A DNA stretch of 64,000 nucleotides, taken from Synergistaceae bacterium (GTDB lineage Bacteria; Synergistota; Synergistia; Synergistales; Aminithiophilaceae). Shown one piece after another: positions 56,240-64,000 of the stretch (the first letter of the stretch is position 1; each line of letters begins with the position of its first letter). Location: positions 282,247 through 346,246 of the forward strand of contig JAESII010000005.1 of assembly GCA_016756725.1 (NCBI GenBank), written 5' to 3'. Below the pieces are notes generated by a model, which was given only the letters and a program-made list of their open reading frames with translations, was not told where the DNA came from and ran no database searches. The position numbers and the translations under genes are program-made.

Positions 56240-56333
56240 AGAGGATGTTTTAAGTTGGGGAAGCTGCGCCCAGCATCCCCGTTACCGCCTCTGGCATGGC
56301 AAGAAAACCAATCGCCCATGAGGAGCTAGAGAA

Positions 56334-56543
56334 ATGGCCGAGATGGAAGACCGCTGGTTATCAGTAGACGAGATAGGCAAGTACCTCGGTGTCAGCAGTG
56401 ACACCGTTTACCGCTGGATAGACAAGCATGCGATGCCCGCCCATCGCATGGGCCGTCTTTGGAAGTTCAAGAAAGACGAGGTCGATGAGTGGGTGAAGGC
56501 TGGCGGCGCGGCGGACAAGAGCAGACAGGATCAAGCTGAATGA
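56334..56543 (+). CDS. Excisionase-type helix-turn-helix protein
   Basis: 69 residues with a MerR-like/excisionase winged HTH (WLSVDEIGKYLGVSSDTVYRWIDKHAMPAHRMGRLWKFKKDEVDEWV). It sits first in the restriction operon, its stop overlapping the HsdM1 ATG by 4 bases. It likely binds DNA to control the operon. Excision function is not implied, since no recombinase is in view. Confidence 0.82.
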   Translation: MAEMEDRWLSVDEIGKYLGVSSDTVYRWIDKHAMPAHRMGRLWKFKKDEVDEWVKAGGAADKSRQDQAE

Positions 56544-58057
56544 GCAGGAAGAACGGAAATAACAATTCAGTCGATCTGGATATCGGGACCCTCTCCGGGC
56601 ATCTCTGGGAGGCGGCCAATATCCTGCGTGGTCCTGTAGACGCAGCCGATTTCAAGACCTACATCTTCCCGCTGCTGTTCTTCAAGCGGCTCTCCGACGT
56701 TTATGACGAGGAGTATGCCGTGGCACTGGAAGAGTCCGACGGCGACGTGGAATTTGCCCAGTTCCCCGAGAACCACCGGTTCCAGGTTCCGGAGGGCTGC
56801 CACTGGAAAGATGTCCGGGCCAAGAGCGCCAATATCGGTCATGCGCTCCAGAAGGCCATGCGCTGTATCGAGCAGGCCAACCCGGACACCCTGCATGGCA
56901 TCTTCGGCGACGCCCAGTGGACCAATAAGGACCGCCTTTCGGACGCGCTGCTCAAGGACCTGATCGAACACTTCTCGTCGCTCAACCTGGGCAATGAGCA
57001 CTGCAAGGCGGACATTCTCGGCCAAGCCTATGAATACCTGATCAAGAAATTTGCCGACCTGACCAACAAGAAAGCCGGTGAATTCTATACCCCGCGCTCC
57101 GTGGTCGCGCTGATGGTTCGCATCCTTGCGCCCAAGGCCGGGGAAACCATCTATGACCCGGCCTGTGGGACCGGCGGCATGCTCCTTGAGGCTCTGCATC
57201 ATGTCAAAGAGCATGGCGGCGACGAGAACCTCATGCTGGGCAAGCTCTACGGCCAGGAAAAGAACCTGACCACATCCTCCATCGCCCGGATGAACCTTTT
57301 TCTCCACGGCGCGGAAGATTTCCATATCGAACGCGGCGACACCCTGCGATTGCCCGCCTTTTATTCAGGCGACAGCCTCGCCACCTTTGACTGCGTCATC
57401 GCCAATCCTCCCTTCTCCCTGGAAAAGTGGGGAGATGACGTCTGGATCAACGACCCCTACGGCCGCAATTTTGCCGGGCTGCCGCCAGCAACCTCTGCTG
57501 ACTTCGCCTGGGTCCAGCACATGATCAAGTCCATGGCTCGCAAGACCGGACGCATGGCCGTGGTGCTTCCCCATGGCGTGCTGTTCCGCATGTCCAAGGA
57601 AGGCGAGATCCGCCGCAAGCTGCTGGAGATGGACATGCTCGAAGCGGTGATCGGTCTCGGCCAGAACATTTTCTACGGCACCGGTCTCGCGCCCTGTGTT
57701 CTGGTCTTCCGCGACAGCAAGCCCAAGGCTCACCGCCAGAAGGTGCTGTTCATCGACGCCTCCAAGGAGTTCAAGACCGGCCGCGCCCAGAACGAGCTGC
57801 TGCCGGAACACGTGGACAACATCCATCGCTGGTACGAGGGCTATCAGGATGTGGAAGGGATCTGCCGGGTGGTCACACTCGACGAGATCCGCGAGAACGA
57901 TTTCAACCTGAACATCCCCCGCTACGTGGAGCCGGTGATCGAGGAGGAATCCATGACCATCGATCAGGCCATCGCCAACCTCAAAGAATCGCTGCAGGCG
58001 GCGTATGCGGCCGAGGATCGCCTGAAGGGGCTGTTGCTCCGGGAGGGTCTGCTGTGA
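56540..58057 (+). CDS. hsdM: Type I restriction-modification DNA methyltransferase HsdM (first copy)
   Basis: 505 residues, HsdM layout: N-terminal helical HsdM_N domain (LWEAANILRGPVDAADFKTYIFPLLFFKRLSDVYDEE). The SAM-binding motif I is at residues 205-213 (YDPACGTGG) and the catalytic motif IV NPPF at residue 289 (IANPPFSLEKWG). It puts N6-methyl-adenine on the site that HsdS recognises. A second HsdM lies 220 bases after it. The stop overlaps the next small gene by 4 bases. Confidence 0.92.
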   Translation: MSRKNGNNNSVDLDIGTLSGHLWEAANILRGPVDAADFKTYIFPLLFFKRLSDVYDEEYAVALEESDGDVEFAQFPENHRFQVPEGCHWKDVRAKSANIGHALQKAMRCIEQANPDTLHGIFGDAQWTNKDRLSDALLKDLIEHFSSLNLGNEHCKADILGQAYEYLIKKFADLTNKKAGEFYTPRSVVALMVRILAPKAGETIYDPACGTGGMLLEALHHVKEHGGDENLMLGKLYGQEKNLTTSSIARMNLFLHGAEDFHIERGDTLRLPAFYSGDSLATFDCVIANPPFSLEKWGDDVWINDPYGRNFAGLPPATSADFAWVQHMIKSMARKTGRMAVVLPHGVLFRMSKEGEIRRKLLEMDMLEAVIGLGQNIFYGTGLAPCVLVFRDSKPKAHRQKVLFIDASKEFKTGRAQNELLPEHVDNIHRWYEGYQDVEGICRVVTLDEIRENDFNLNIPRYVEPVIEEESMTIDQAIANLKESLQAAYAAEDRLKGLLLREGLL

Positions 58058-58281
58058 AAGTCTACCAGTACAAATCACCAATCGGCCGCTTCCTCATCAA
58101 ACCGCAAGCTAACGGTCGCTGGGGGCTTTGGTTCAAAGACGACCTGCTCGGCTCCTATCACTCTGCCATGGCTGCCGCCGATGACGTCTACATGCAGGCG
58201 ACCGGCGATTACGACTGGGACTCCCTGGATGGCGTCGATATTCCAACGGACATTTCTGAATGGGAAGTGGTAGCGCGATGA
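58054..58281 (+). CDS. Small protein between two hsdM genes
   Basis: 75 residues (MKVYQYKSPIGRFLIKPQ...). No family recognised. The aromatic stretch GRWGLWFKDDLLGSYHSAM and the acidic end suggest a compact soluble fold. It overlaps both neighbours by 4 bases (ATGA at each side), so it is surely part of the operon. It may be an antirestriction or assembly subunit; no evidence. Confidence 0.7.
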   Translation: MKVYQYKSPIGRFLIKPQANGRWGLWFKDDLLGSYHSAMAAADDVYMQATGDYDWDSLDGVDIPTDISEWEVVAR

Positions 58282-59879
58282 AGAAAAACAAACACATTTC
58301 CCAATCGGAGCTCGAATCCTACCTCTGGGGCGCGGCCACCTTGCTGCGCGGCTACATCGACGCCGGGGACTACAAGCAGTTCATCTTCCCGCTGCTGTTC
58401 TACAAGCGCCTGTGCGACGTCTATGACGAGGAGCTGGCCGATGCGCTGGAGGAGTCCGGCGGCGATCAGGAATACGCCGCGCTTCCTGAACAGCACCGCT
58501 TCCAGATCCCGGAAGACGCTCACTGGAAGGCCACCCGAACCAAGGTCAAGAACGTGGGCAAGGCCATCCAGGACGCCCTGCGCGCCATTGAGACGGCCAA
58601 TCCCGACACTCTGTACGGGGTCTTCGGCGATGCCCAGTGGACCAACAAGGACCGCCTGCCGGACCGCATGCTGCGCGAGTTGATCGAGCATTTCAGCTCG
58701 CAGACGCTTTCGCTCTCCAACTGTCCGGAGGATGAGCTGGGCGTAGGCTACGAGTTTCTGATCAAGAAGTTTGCCGACGATTCCGGCCACACCGCTGCGG
58801 AGTTCTATACCAACCGCACCGTGGTTCATCTGATGACCGAGATGCTCGAACCCAAGCCGGGCGAGTCGATCTATGACCCCACCTGCGGTTCGGCGGGCAT
58901 GCTGCTCTCCGCCGTCGCCCATCTGAAGCGGCAGAACAAGGAGTGGCGGAACCTGCGGCTGTTCGGCCAGGAGCGCAACCTGCTCACCTCGGCCATCGGC
59001 CGGATGAACCTGTTCCTGCACGGCATCGAGGACTTCCGCATCGTCCGGGGCGATACTCTGGCCAATCCCGCCTTTGTCGAAGGCGACCGGCTCATGCAGT
59101 TTGATGTGGTCCTGGCCAATCCGCCGTACTCTATCAAACAGTGGGACCGCGATGCCTGGTCCGCCGATCCGTGGGGCCGGAACATCTACGGCACGCCGCC
59201 CCAGGGCCGCGCCGACTATGCCTTCTGGCAGCACATCATCAAGAGCATGAAGGCCAAGAGCGGCCGCTGCGCCATCCTGTTTCCGCATGGCGTCCTCTTC
59301 CGCAACGAAGAGTCGGCCATGCGCGAGAAGCTGGTCGCCCACGACGTGGTGGAGTGTGTGCTGGGCCTCGGTCCCAACCTCTTTTACAACTCGCCCATGG
59401 AAGCCTGCGTCGTTATCTGTCGGATGAACAAGCCCAAGGAACGCAGGAATAAGGTGCTCTTCATCAACGCGGTGAACGAGGTGACCCGCGAGCGGGCACA
59501 GAGCTTCCTCACCGACGACCACATCCAGCGCATTGTCGATGCTTACCAGGCTTTCGGTGACGAGGACGGCTTTGCCCGGGTGGTCGGCAATGACGAGATC
59601 CGGGAGAAAGCCAGCAATCTCAGCATCCCGCTCTACGTGCGGGCGGAAAACGGAAACGGCAATGGCAACGGCGCAACCGAAACAGTCAGCCTCAAGCAGG
59701 CCATAGCAAACTGGCAGGAAAGCTCGATGGCATTGCGGGAGTCGATGGACGGTCTTTTTGAGGTGCTTGAAAAAGGACTGTCCGCAGATGACGCAGATGG
59801 GCGCAGATTAAAAACCGATTCAGAAAATCTGCGTGAATCTGCGCAATCTGCGGATTCAATAGGGAGAACAGCTCAATGA
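58278..59879 (+). CDS. hsdM: Type I restriction-modification DNA methyltransferase HsdM (second copy)
   Basis: 533 residues, clear paralogue of the first copy through the whole length (LWGAATLLRGYIDAGDYKQFIFPLLFYKRLCDVYDEE; YDPTCGSAG at residues 199-207; LANPPYSIKQWD around 281). The catalytic tetrad is NPPY instead of NPPF; both are valid. The C-terminal about 35 residues are coded by a DNA repeat (see below), so the true end is altered. The start overlaps the previous stop by 4 bases. Together with one HsdS it may form mixed M1-M2-S complexes. Confidence 0.92.
   Translation: MKKNKHISQSELESYLWGAATLLRGYIDAGDYKQFIFPLLFYKRLCDVYDEELADALEESGGDQEYAALPEQHRFQIPEDAHWKATRTKVKNVGKAIQDALRAIETANPDTLYGVFGDAQWTNKDRLPDRMLRELIEHFSSQTLSLSNCPEDELGVGYEFLIKKFADDSGHTAAEFYTNRTVVHLMTEMLEPKPGESIYDPTCGSAGMLLSAVAHLKRQNKEWRNLRLFGQERNLLTSAIGRMNLFLHGIEDFRIVRGDTLANPAFVEGDRLMQFDVVLANPPYSIKQWDRDAWSADPWGRNIYGTPPQGRADYAFWQHIIKSMKAKSGRCAILFPHGVLFRNEESAMREKLVAHDVVECVLGLGPNLFYNSPMEACVVICRMNKPKERRNKVLFINAVNEVTRERAQSFLTDDHIQRIVDAYQAFGDEDGFARVVGNDEIREKASNLSIPLYVRAENGNGNGNGATETVSLKQAIANWQESSMALRESMDGLFEVLEKGLSADDADGRRLKTDSENLRESAQSADSIGRTAQ
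59781..59855. repeat. GCAGAT-type inverted repeat inside the hsdM2 end
   Basis: Left arm 59781-59809 repeats CGCAGAT-like units (TCCGCAGATGACGCAGATGG...), right arm 59826-59855 is its imperfect reverse complement (AATCTGCG...CAATCTGCGGAT). It is the repeat type often seen between genes in delta-type and related genomes; here it is translated as part of the protein. Confidence 0.75.
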
Positions 59880-60733
59880 AATCAGAAACCGTTCAGAGAT
59901 TACAAAGCCGGTTTGACGCCCTGAGCCAGACCATACCCGACGAAGGTATTGAATTCTGGTTCGCCCGCGATCTGATGGAACCCCTCGGTTATGCTCGCTG
60001 GGAGAACTTCCTGACCGCCATTAAGCGCGCCATAGAGTCTTGTGAAACAACGGGTTACAAAGCGGACGATCATTTTCGTGGCGTCACGAAAATGATCGAG
60101 ATCGGCAAGGGTGGCCAGAGACCGGTGGAAGACTTCATGCTCACCCGCTACGCCTGCTATCTGATAGCCCAGAACGGCGACCCACGCAAGGAACCTATTG
60201 CTTTTGCGCAGAGCTACTTTGCCATCCAGACCCGCAAGCAGGAACTGATCGAGGATCGGATCCGCCTGCAGGCCCGGCTTGATGCCCGGGAACGGCTGCG
60301 GGAGTCGGAAAAAACGCTATCCCAGAACATTTATGAGCGCGGCGTTGATGATGCCGGTTTCGGTCGGATTCGGTCCAAGGGGGATGCGGCGCTCTTTGGG
60401 GGGCACACCACCCAGGTGATGAAGGATCGGTACGGCATCACCAAAACACGCCCGCTGGCCGACTTCCTGCCGACCCTGACCATAGCCGCGAAAAACCTGG
60501 CCACAGAGATGACCAACCATAATGTTCAGCAGGAGGATCTGCGGGGAGAACACGCCATTACCAGCGAGCATGTGCAGAACAACGTGAGTGTGCGCGACAT
60601 GCTCGGCCAGCGCGGTATCAAGCCGGAAAAACTACCTCCGGAAGAGGACATCAAGAAGTTGGAACGTCGGGTGAGATCTGATGAAAAACGACTGGAAAAA
60701 CAGTCAGGCAAACTGCCTGGGAGCAAAGAATGA
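59876..60733 (+). CDS. dinD: DinD-like DNA-damage-inducible protein
   Basis: 285 residues of the DinD/BRO-N family (FWFARDLMEPLGYARWENFLTAIKRAI, MLTRYACYLIAQNGDPRKEPIAFAQSYFAIQTRKQELIE). E. coli DinD is SOS-induced and inhibits RecA-made structures. Here it is placed inside the restriction operon, 4-base overlap with hsdM2. No LexA-like box is obvious before it, so control is probably by the operon. A helical, charged tail ends the protein. Confidence 0.85.
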   Translation: MKSETVQRLQSRFDALSQTIPDEGIEFWFARDLMEPLGYARWENFLTAIKRAIESCETTGYKADDHFRGVTKMIEIGKGGQRPVEDFMLTRYACYLIAQNGDPRKEPIAFAQSYFAIQTRKQELIEDRIRLQARLDARERLRESEKTLSQNIYERGVDDAGFGRIRSKGDAALFGGHTTQVMKDRYGITKTRPLADFLPTLTIAAKNLATEMTNHNVQQEDLRGEHAITSEHVQNNVSVRDMLGQRGIKPEKLPPEEDIKKLERRVRSDEKRLEKQSGKLPGSKE

Positions 60734-60803
60734 TGGCAGAAAGACTTTATCCCCGGATAACGAAGACTTATACAGGCTTAATGGCGTTTTCCGGAGGCGG
60801 AAA

Positions 60804-60932
60804 ATGAGCGGTCTGAAAGCAATCAAGTTCGGCCTGGGCTGCTGGCGCGTGACGGATTCTCCTGAGAGCAGTCAGGAAATCCAAAAACTCGCGCCACTGG
60901 TGCGAGAAATCAGGGAGGCAATTGAGCAATGA
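60804..60932 (+). CDS. Small protein before hsdS
   Basis: 42 residues (MSGLKAIKFGLGCWRVTDSPES...). GGAGG lies 9 bases before the ATG, and the stop overlaps the hsdS ATG by 4 bases, which supports translation. The frame also opens upstream into dinD, but without a ribosome site. The end is helical (IQKLAPLVREIREAIEQ). Function unknown. Confidence 0.6.
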   Translation: MSGLKAIKFGLGCWRVTDSPESSQEIQKLAPLVREIREAIEQ

Positions 60933-62119
60933 GCCCGCAATCCCTGAAGCCCGGCTGGAAGATGGTGAAGTTCGGCGAGGTGGTGCGCCAATGCAAGGAG
61001 AGTGTTGACCGTGATAACAACCCATTTGGGCGGTACGTGGAAGGCGGTCACATGGATAGTGATAACATTCATATCCGCCGATGGGGCGAATTTGGCGCTG
61101 ATTATGTCGGCCCTGCCTTTCATCGCATTTTCAGGAAAGGACAGGTGCTTTACGGATCTCGAAGAACCTATCTGAAGAAAGTCGCTGTTGCCGATTTCGA
61201 CGGCATTACGGCCAACACGACCTTTGTCTGCGAGACCAAAGATAAAAGTATCTTCATGCAGGAACTGTTGCCATTCCTGATGCTGACCGATTCATTCACC
61301 GAGCACTCCATTCGGGAGTCGAAAGGTTCCACAAACCCCTATATCAATTGGCCGGATATCGCGAAGTATGAATTCCCGCTGCCACCCCTTGATGAACAGA
61401 AGCGGATTGCCGAAATCCTATGGGCGGCGGATGAGGCTATCTGCTCACAACGCAGCCTCGTATCAGATGTGCGCAATGCCCAGGCAGTGTTTTTCGATTC
61501 AAGGATGAAGGCTGACTCTGCAAACCAAGCACTGTTGGGAAATGCCCTGCAAACTATAGTTGCCGGCAAAAGTCCACAGGGGGCAAGCCGACCTGCCAAT
61601 GATGATGAATTTGGTGTCCTGAAGGTCAGTGCGGTGGGTAATGATTGTTTTGTTGAAACGGAAAACAAGGCTCTTGTAAAGCAGGCTGACTTTAATGATG
61701 AATACGAGGTCAAAACTGGCTTTATTCTTGTGACGCGGGCTAATGCGTTGCCAAGTGGAGTAGGTCGTCCGTGCGTAGTTAAGAATGTACGACCAGGTTT
61801 GATGCTCAGCGATAAGACACTTCGGCTGGTCCCAAATGAAGAAACAGTATTTGAACGATTTCTTTACCAAAATCTTCTGAGCAGAAATTACCGAAAATAC
61901 GTAGAAACGGCTGCTGGGGGAACTGAAGCCAAGAATATCTCCCAAGACCGATTAAAAAAAGCGCCTATATGGCTACCATCTCTGGAAACACAACAAGCAG
62001 TCACCAAGACGCTTCTATCTTTTGATCAAACGATAGAACGTGCAGAAGCAAGTCTTGATAATTCTCAGTCGATGCTGAGAGCACTCAATTCAAACTGGGT
62101 CGAGGTGCTCCATGTTTAA
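60929..62119 (+). CDS. hsdS: Type I restriction specificity subunit HsdS
   Basis: 396 residues: two target-recognition domains (about 10-150 and 195-370), each followed by a helical spacer (PLPPLDEQKRIAEILWAADEAICSQRSLVSD; WLPSLETQQAVTKTLLSFDQTIERAEASLDNSQS). TRD1 begins FGEVVRQCKESVDRDNN. The second half (about 61500-62000) is clearly AT-richer than the rest of the operon, which suggests a swapped TRD. It decides the DNA sequence for both methylation and cleavage. It overlaps hsdR by 8 bases. Confidence 0.92.
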   Translation: MSPQSLKPGWKMVKFGEVVRQCKESVDRDNNPFGRYVEGGHMDSDNIHIRRWGEFGADYVGPAFHRIFRKGQVLYGSRRTYLKKVAVADFDGITANTTFVCETKDKSIFMQELLPFLMLTDSFTEHSIRESKGSTNPYINWPDIAKYEFPLPPLDEQKRIAEILWAADEAICSQRSLVSDVRNAQAVFFDSRMKADSANQALLGNALQTIVAGKSPQGASRPANDDEFGVLKVSAVGNDCFVETENKALVKQADFNDEYEVKTGFILVTRANALPSGVGRPCVVKNVRPGLMLSDKTLRLVPNEETVFERFLYQNLLSRNYRKYVETAAGGTEAKNISQDRLKKAPIWLPSLETQQAVTKTLLSFDQTIERAEASLDNSQSMLRALNSNWVEVLHV

Positions 62120-64000
62120 CGAAGAAAATACTGTCGAACAGATGGTTCTCGACACGCTCTGCGGCGGCGTGACTTCGAACATGGTTGCCGAAGAGCTCGC
62201 GAGCTACGGCGGCGAAATCAAAGGTTGGCGCTTCGTGGCCGCCGAGGAGCTGCCACGTCAGCACTCCGACGTGCTGGTGGAGTCGATGGTGCGCGACGCC
62301 CTCATCCGACTGAATCCGGAAATCAAGGCCCAACCCGACCGCGCCGACGAGGTGCTCTACCGCCTGCGTACCATTCCGCTGTCGGTGCAGAGCGAAGGCC
62401 TGGTTCGGGCCAACGAGCTGTTCGCCGAATGGCTGCGGGGCGAGAAATCCATGCCCTTCGGTGAGCGCGGCGAACACACGCCGGTTCGGCTGATCGACTT
62501 CGAGAATCTCAGCAACAACGATTACGTGGTCACCAACCAGTGGGTTTACCCGGTCAAGGAAGGCGGCCGCCGCTTCGACATCATCATGCTGGTCAACGGT
62601 ATCCCGTTGGTGGTCGGCGAGGCCAAAACGCCGGTGCGCCCGGCGGTGACCTGGGTGGATGGGGCCAGCGACATCCATAACGGCTACGAACAGAGCGTGC
62701 CACAGATGTTCGTGCCCAACGTCCTCTCCTTTGCTACCGAGGGCAAGTGCTATCGCTACGGCTCGGTGCGCATGCCCATCGATATCTGGGGGCCGTGGCA
62801 CGAGGGCGAAAACAAGGCCGAGGGGACGCTGGCGGACGTGCAGCGCTCCATCAGCTCCATGCTGCGCCCCCATGTGGTGCTGGACATCCTGCAGAATTTC
62901 ACCCTGTTCGCCACCGACAAGAAGCACCGGCGCATCAAGATCATCTGCCGCTATCAGCAGTACGAAGGCGCGAACCTGATGGTGGCCCGCGTGGTCAAGG
63001 GCTATCCCAAGAAGGGCCTGATCTGGCATTTCCAGGGTTCGGGCAAATCGCTGCTGATGGTGTTCGCGGCGCAGAAGCTGCGGATGCACCGCAAGCTCGG
63101 CAACCCCACGGTGATGATCGTGGTGGACCGCATCGACCTGGACACCCAGATCACCGCCACCTTCAACGCCGCCGATATTCCGAACATGATCGGAGCCGCC
63201 ACCCGGCAGGAGCTGCAAGGCCTGCTGGCGGCCGATACCCGCAAGATCATCATCACCACCATTCATAAGTTCGGCGAGGCGGACGGCCGCCTGAACGAGC
63301 GCTCGAACATCATCGTGATGGTGGACGAGGCGCACCGCACCCAGGAAGGCGATCTGGGGCGCAAGATGCGCGACGCGCTGCCCAATGCCTTTCTCTTTGG
63401 CCTGACCGGCACGCCGATCAACAAGCGGGACCGCAACACCTTCTGGGCCTTCGGCGCGGACGAGGATGAGCAGGGCTATATGAGCCGTTACTCGTTCCAG
63501 GACTCGGTTCGGGACAAGGCCACGCTGCCGCTGCACTTCGAGGCGGTGGACGTGAAGCTGCACATCAACAAGGACGCCATCGACGAAGCCTACTCACAGA
63601 TGACCGATGAGCTGAGCGAGCTGGATCGTGACGACCTGGCCAAGCGGGCCGCCAAGATGGCGGTGCTGATCAAGGCCCCGGCCCGGGTGAACGCCATCTG
63701 CCAGCACATCGTCAAGCACTTCCAGGAGAAGGTGGAGCCGAACGGCTTCAAGGCCCAGGTCGTGACCTTCGACCGTGAATGCTGCGTGCTCTACAAGAAG
63801 GCCATGGACGAGTTGGTCGGCCCGGAGGCCAGCGCCATCGTCATGCACACCCAGGGCGGAAAGTCCGACGAGTACGCGGAATGGAAATTGGCCAAGGACG
63901 AGGAGGAAAAGCTCCTCGACCGTTTCCGCGATCCGAACGACCCGCTCAAGTTCCTGATCGTCACTTCCAAGCTGCTAACTGGCTTCGATGCGCCGATTCT
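62112..64000 (+). CDS. hsdR: Type I restriction endonuclease HsdR (partial, cut by the window end)
   Basis: At least 629 residues are seen and the frame runs off the window. The N-terminal nuclease domain has the PD-(D/E)xK core: D156 in RRFDII and E170-x-K172 in VVGEAKTP. The helicase part follows with Walker A at about 306-313 (HFQGSGKS), the DEAH box at D405 (VDEAHRTQEGD) and TGTP. ATG 62112 overlaps the hsdS stop. It cuts foreign unmethylated DNA away from the site. Only the second helicase half and C-terminus are missing. Confidence 0.94.
   Translation, partial: MFNEENTVEQMVLDTLCGGVTSNMVAEELASYGGEIKGWRFVAAEELPRQHSDVLVESMVRDALIRLNPEIKAQPDRADEVLYRLRTIPLSVQSEGLVRANELFAEWLRGEKSMPFGERGEHTPVRLIDFENLSNNDYVVTNQWVYPVKEGGRRFDIIMLVNGIPLVVGEAKTPVRPAVTWVDGASDIHNGYEQSVPQMFVPNVLSFATEGKCYRYGSVRMPIDIWGPWHEGENKAEGTLADVQRSISSMLRPHVVLDILQNFTLFATDKKHRRIKIICRYQQYEGANLMVARVVKGYPKKGLIWHFQGSGKSLLMVFAAQKLRMHRKLGNPTVMIVVDRIDLDTQITATFNAADIPNMIGAATRQELQGLLAADTRKIIITTIHKFGEADGRLNERSNIIVMVDEAHRTQEGDLGRKMRDALPNAFLFGLTGTPINKRDRNTFWAFGADEDEQGYMSRYSFQDSVRDKATLPLHFEAVDVKLHINKDAIDEAYSQMTDELSELDRDDLAKRAAKMAVLIKAPARVNAICQHIVKHFQEKVEPNGFKAQVVTFDRECCVLYKKAMDELVGPEASAIVMHTQGGKSDEYAEWKLAKDEEEKLLDRFRDPNDPLKFLIVTSKLLTGFDAPI

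Overview
The window is made of two very different halves joined at an IS3-family insertion sequence (39743-40988). The left half (1-39742) looks like the chromosome of a GC-rich, anaerobic, flagellated bacterium. My best guess is Synergistota: an electron-bifurcating NfnAB transhydrogenase, a minimal two-gene Suf-like (SmsCB) Fe-S system, a tungsten-type aldehyde:ferredoxin oxidoreductase module, GatCAB and FliD, with strong use of CTC/CTT, GTC and GCC codons. The right half (40989-64000) prefers CTG and GCG, and carries part of a phage-tail locus, an amidoligase cassette and a type I restriction-modification operon. This resembles an accessory island from a proteobacterial or desulfobacterial source. 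That origin is inferred from codon style and gene content, not from a search.

Left half, in order: end of carB; a + strand run of miaB, comEA, comEC, coaX, dus, lysS, ligA and gatCAB with many 1-4 base overlaps; an EF-G-like GTPase; an ATC-hydrolase-like protein; nfnAB (-) facing away from pgi (+); smsCB; two tandem PEP/pyruvate-binding paralogues in one operon with a TtcA-like enzyme (-); a NarL-type regulator; fliD (-) behind a sigma-28-like promoter; two membrane proteins (LPG-synthase-type and ICMT-type); a divergent malic enzyme, an MBL hydrolase and an isochorismatase; an aldehyde oxidoreductase operon (four-cluster ferredoxin, AOR, ThiS/MoaD-like carrier); tRNA-Pro(CGG); smpB; and tmRNA.

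The IS sits just downstream of tmRNA. Its flanks show no target duplication, and on its right side it abuts a gene lacking its 5' part. From there a single-strand run encodes a YfaP-like protein, a gp25 baseplate protein with a long extension, baseplate J, an extended tail protein I, several tail/fibre-like proteins including a 14-15-residue repeat protein, and a 1182-residue DUF4815-like protein. No sheath, tube, tape-measure or head genes are in view, so this is the 3' part of a tail locus. After a terminator comes the most interesting block: amidoligase, small DUF5049-like protein, class II glutamine amidotransferase and gamma-glutamylcyclotransferase (53384-56176). It is a tightly packed four-gene cassette with all the chemistry needed to make and remove amide or gamma-glutamyl links on an unknown acceptor.

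The window ends in a type I restriction-modification operon driven by a near-perfect promoter (56211-56239): HTH protein, HsdM1, small protein, HsdM2, DinD, small protein, HsdS and HsdR (cut by the window end). It is unusual in having two different HsdM genes for one visible HsdS.
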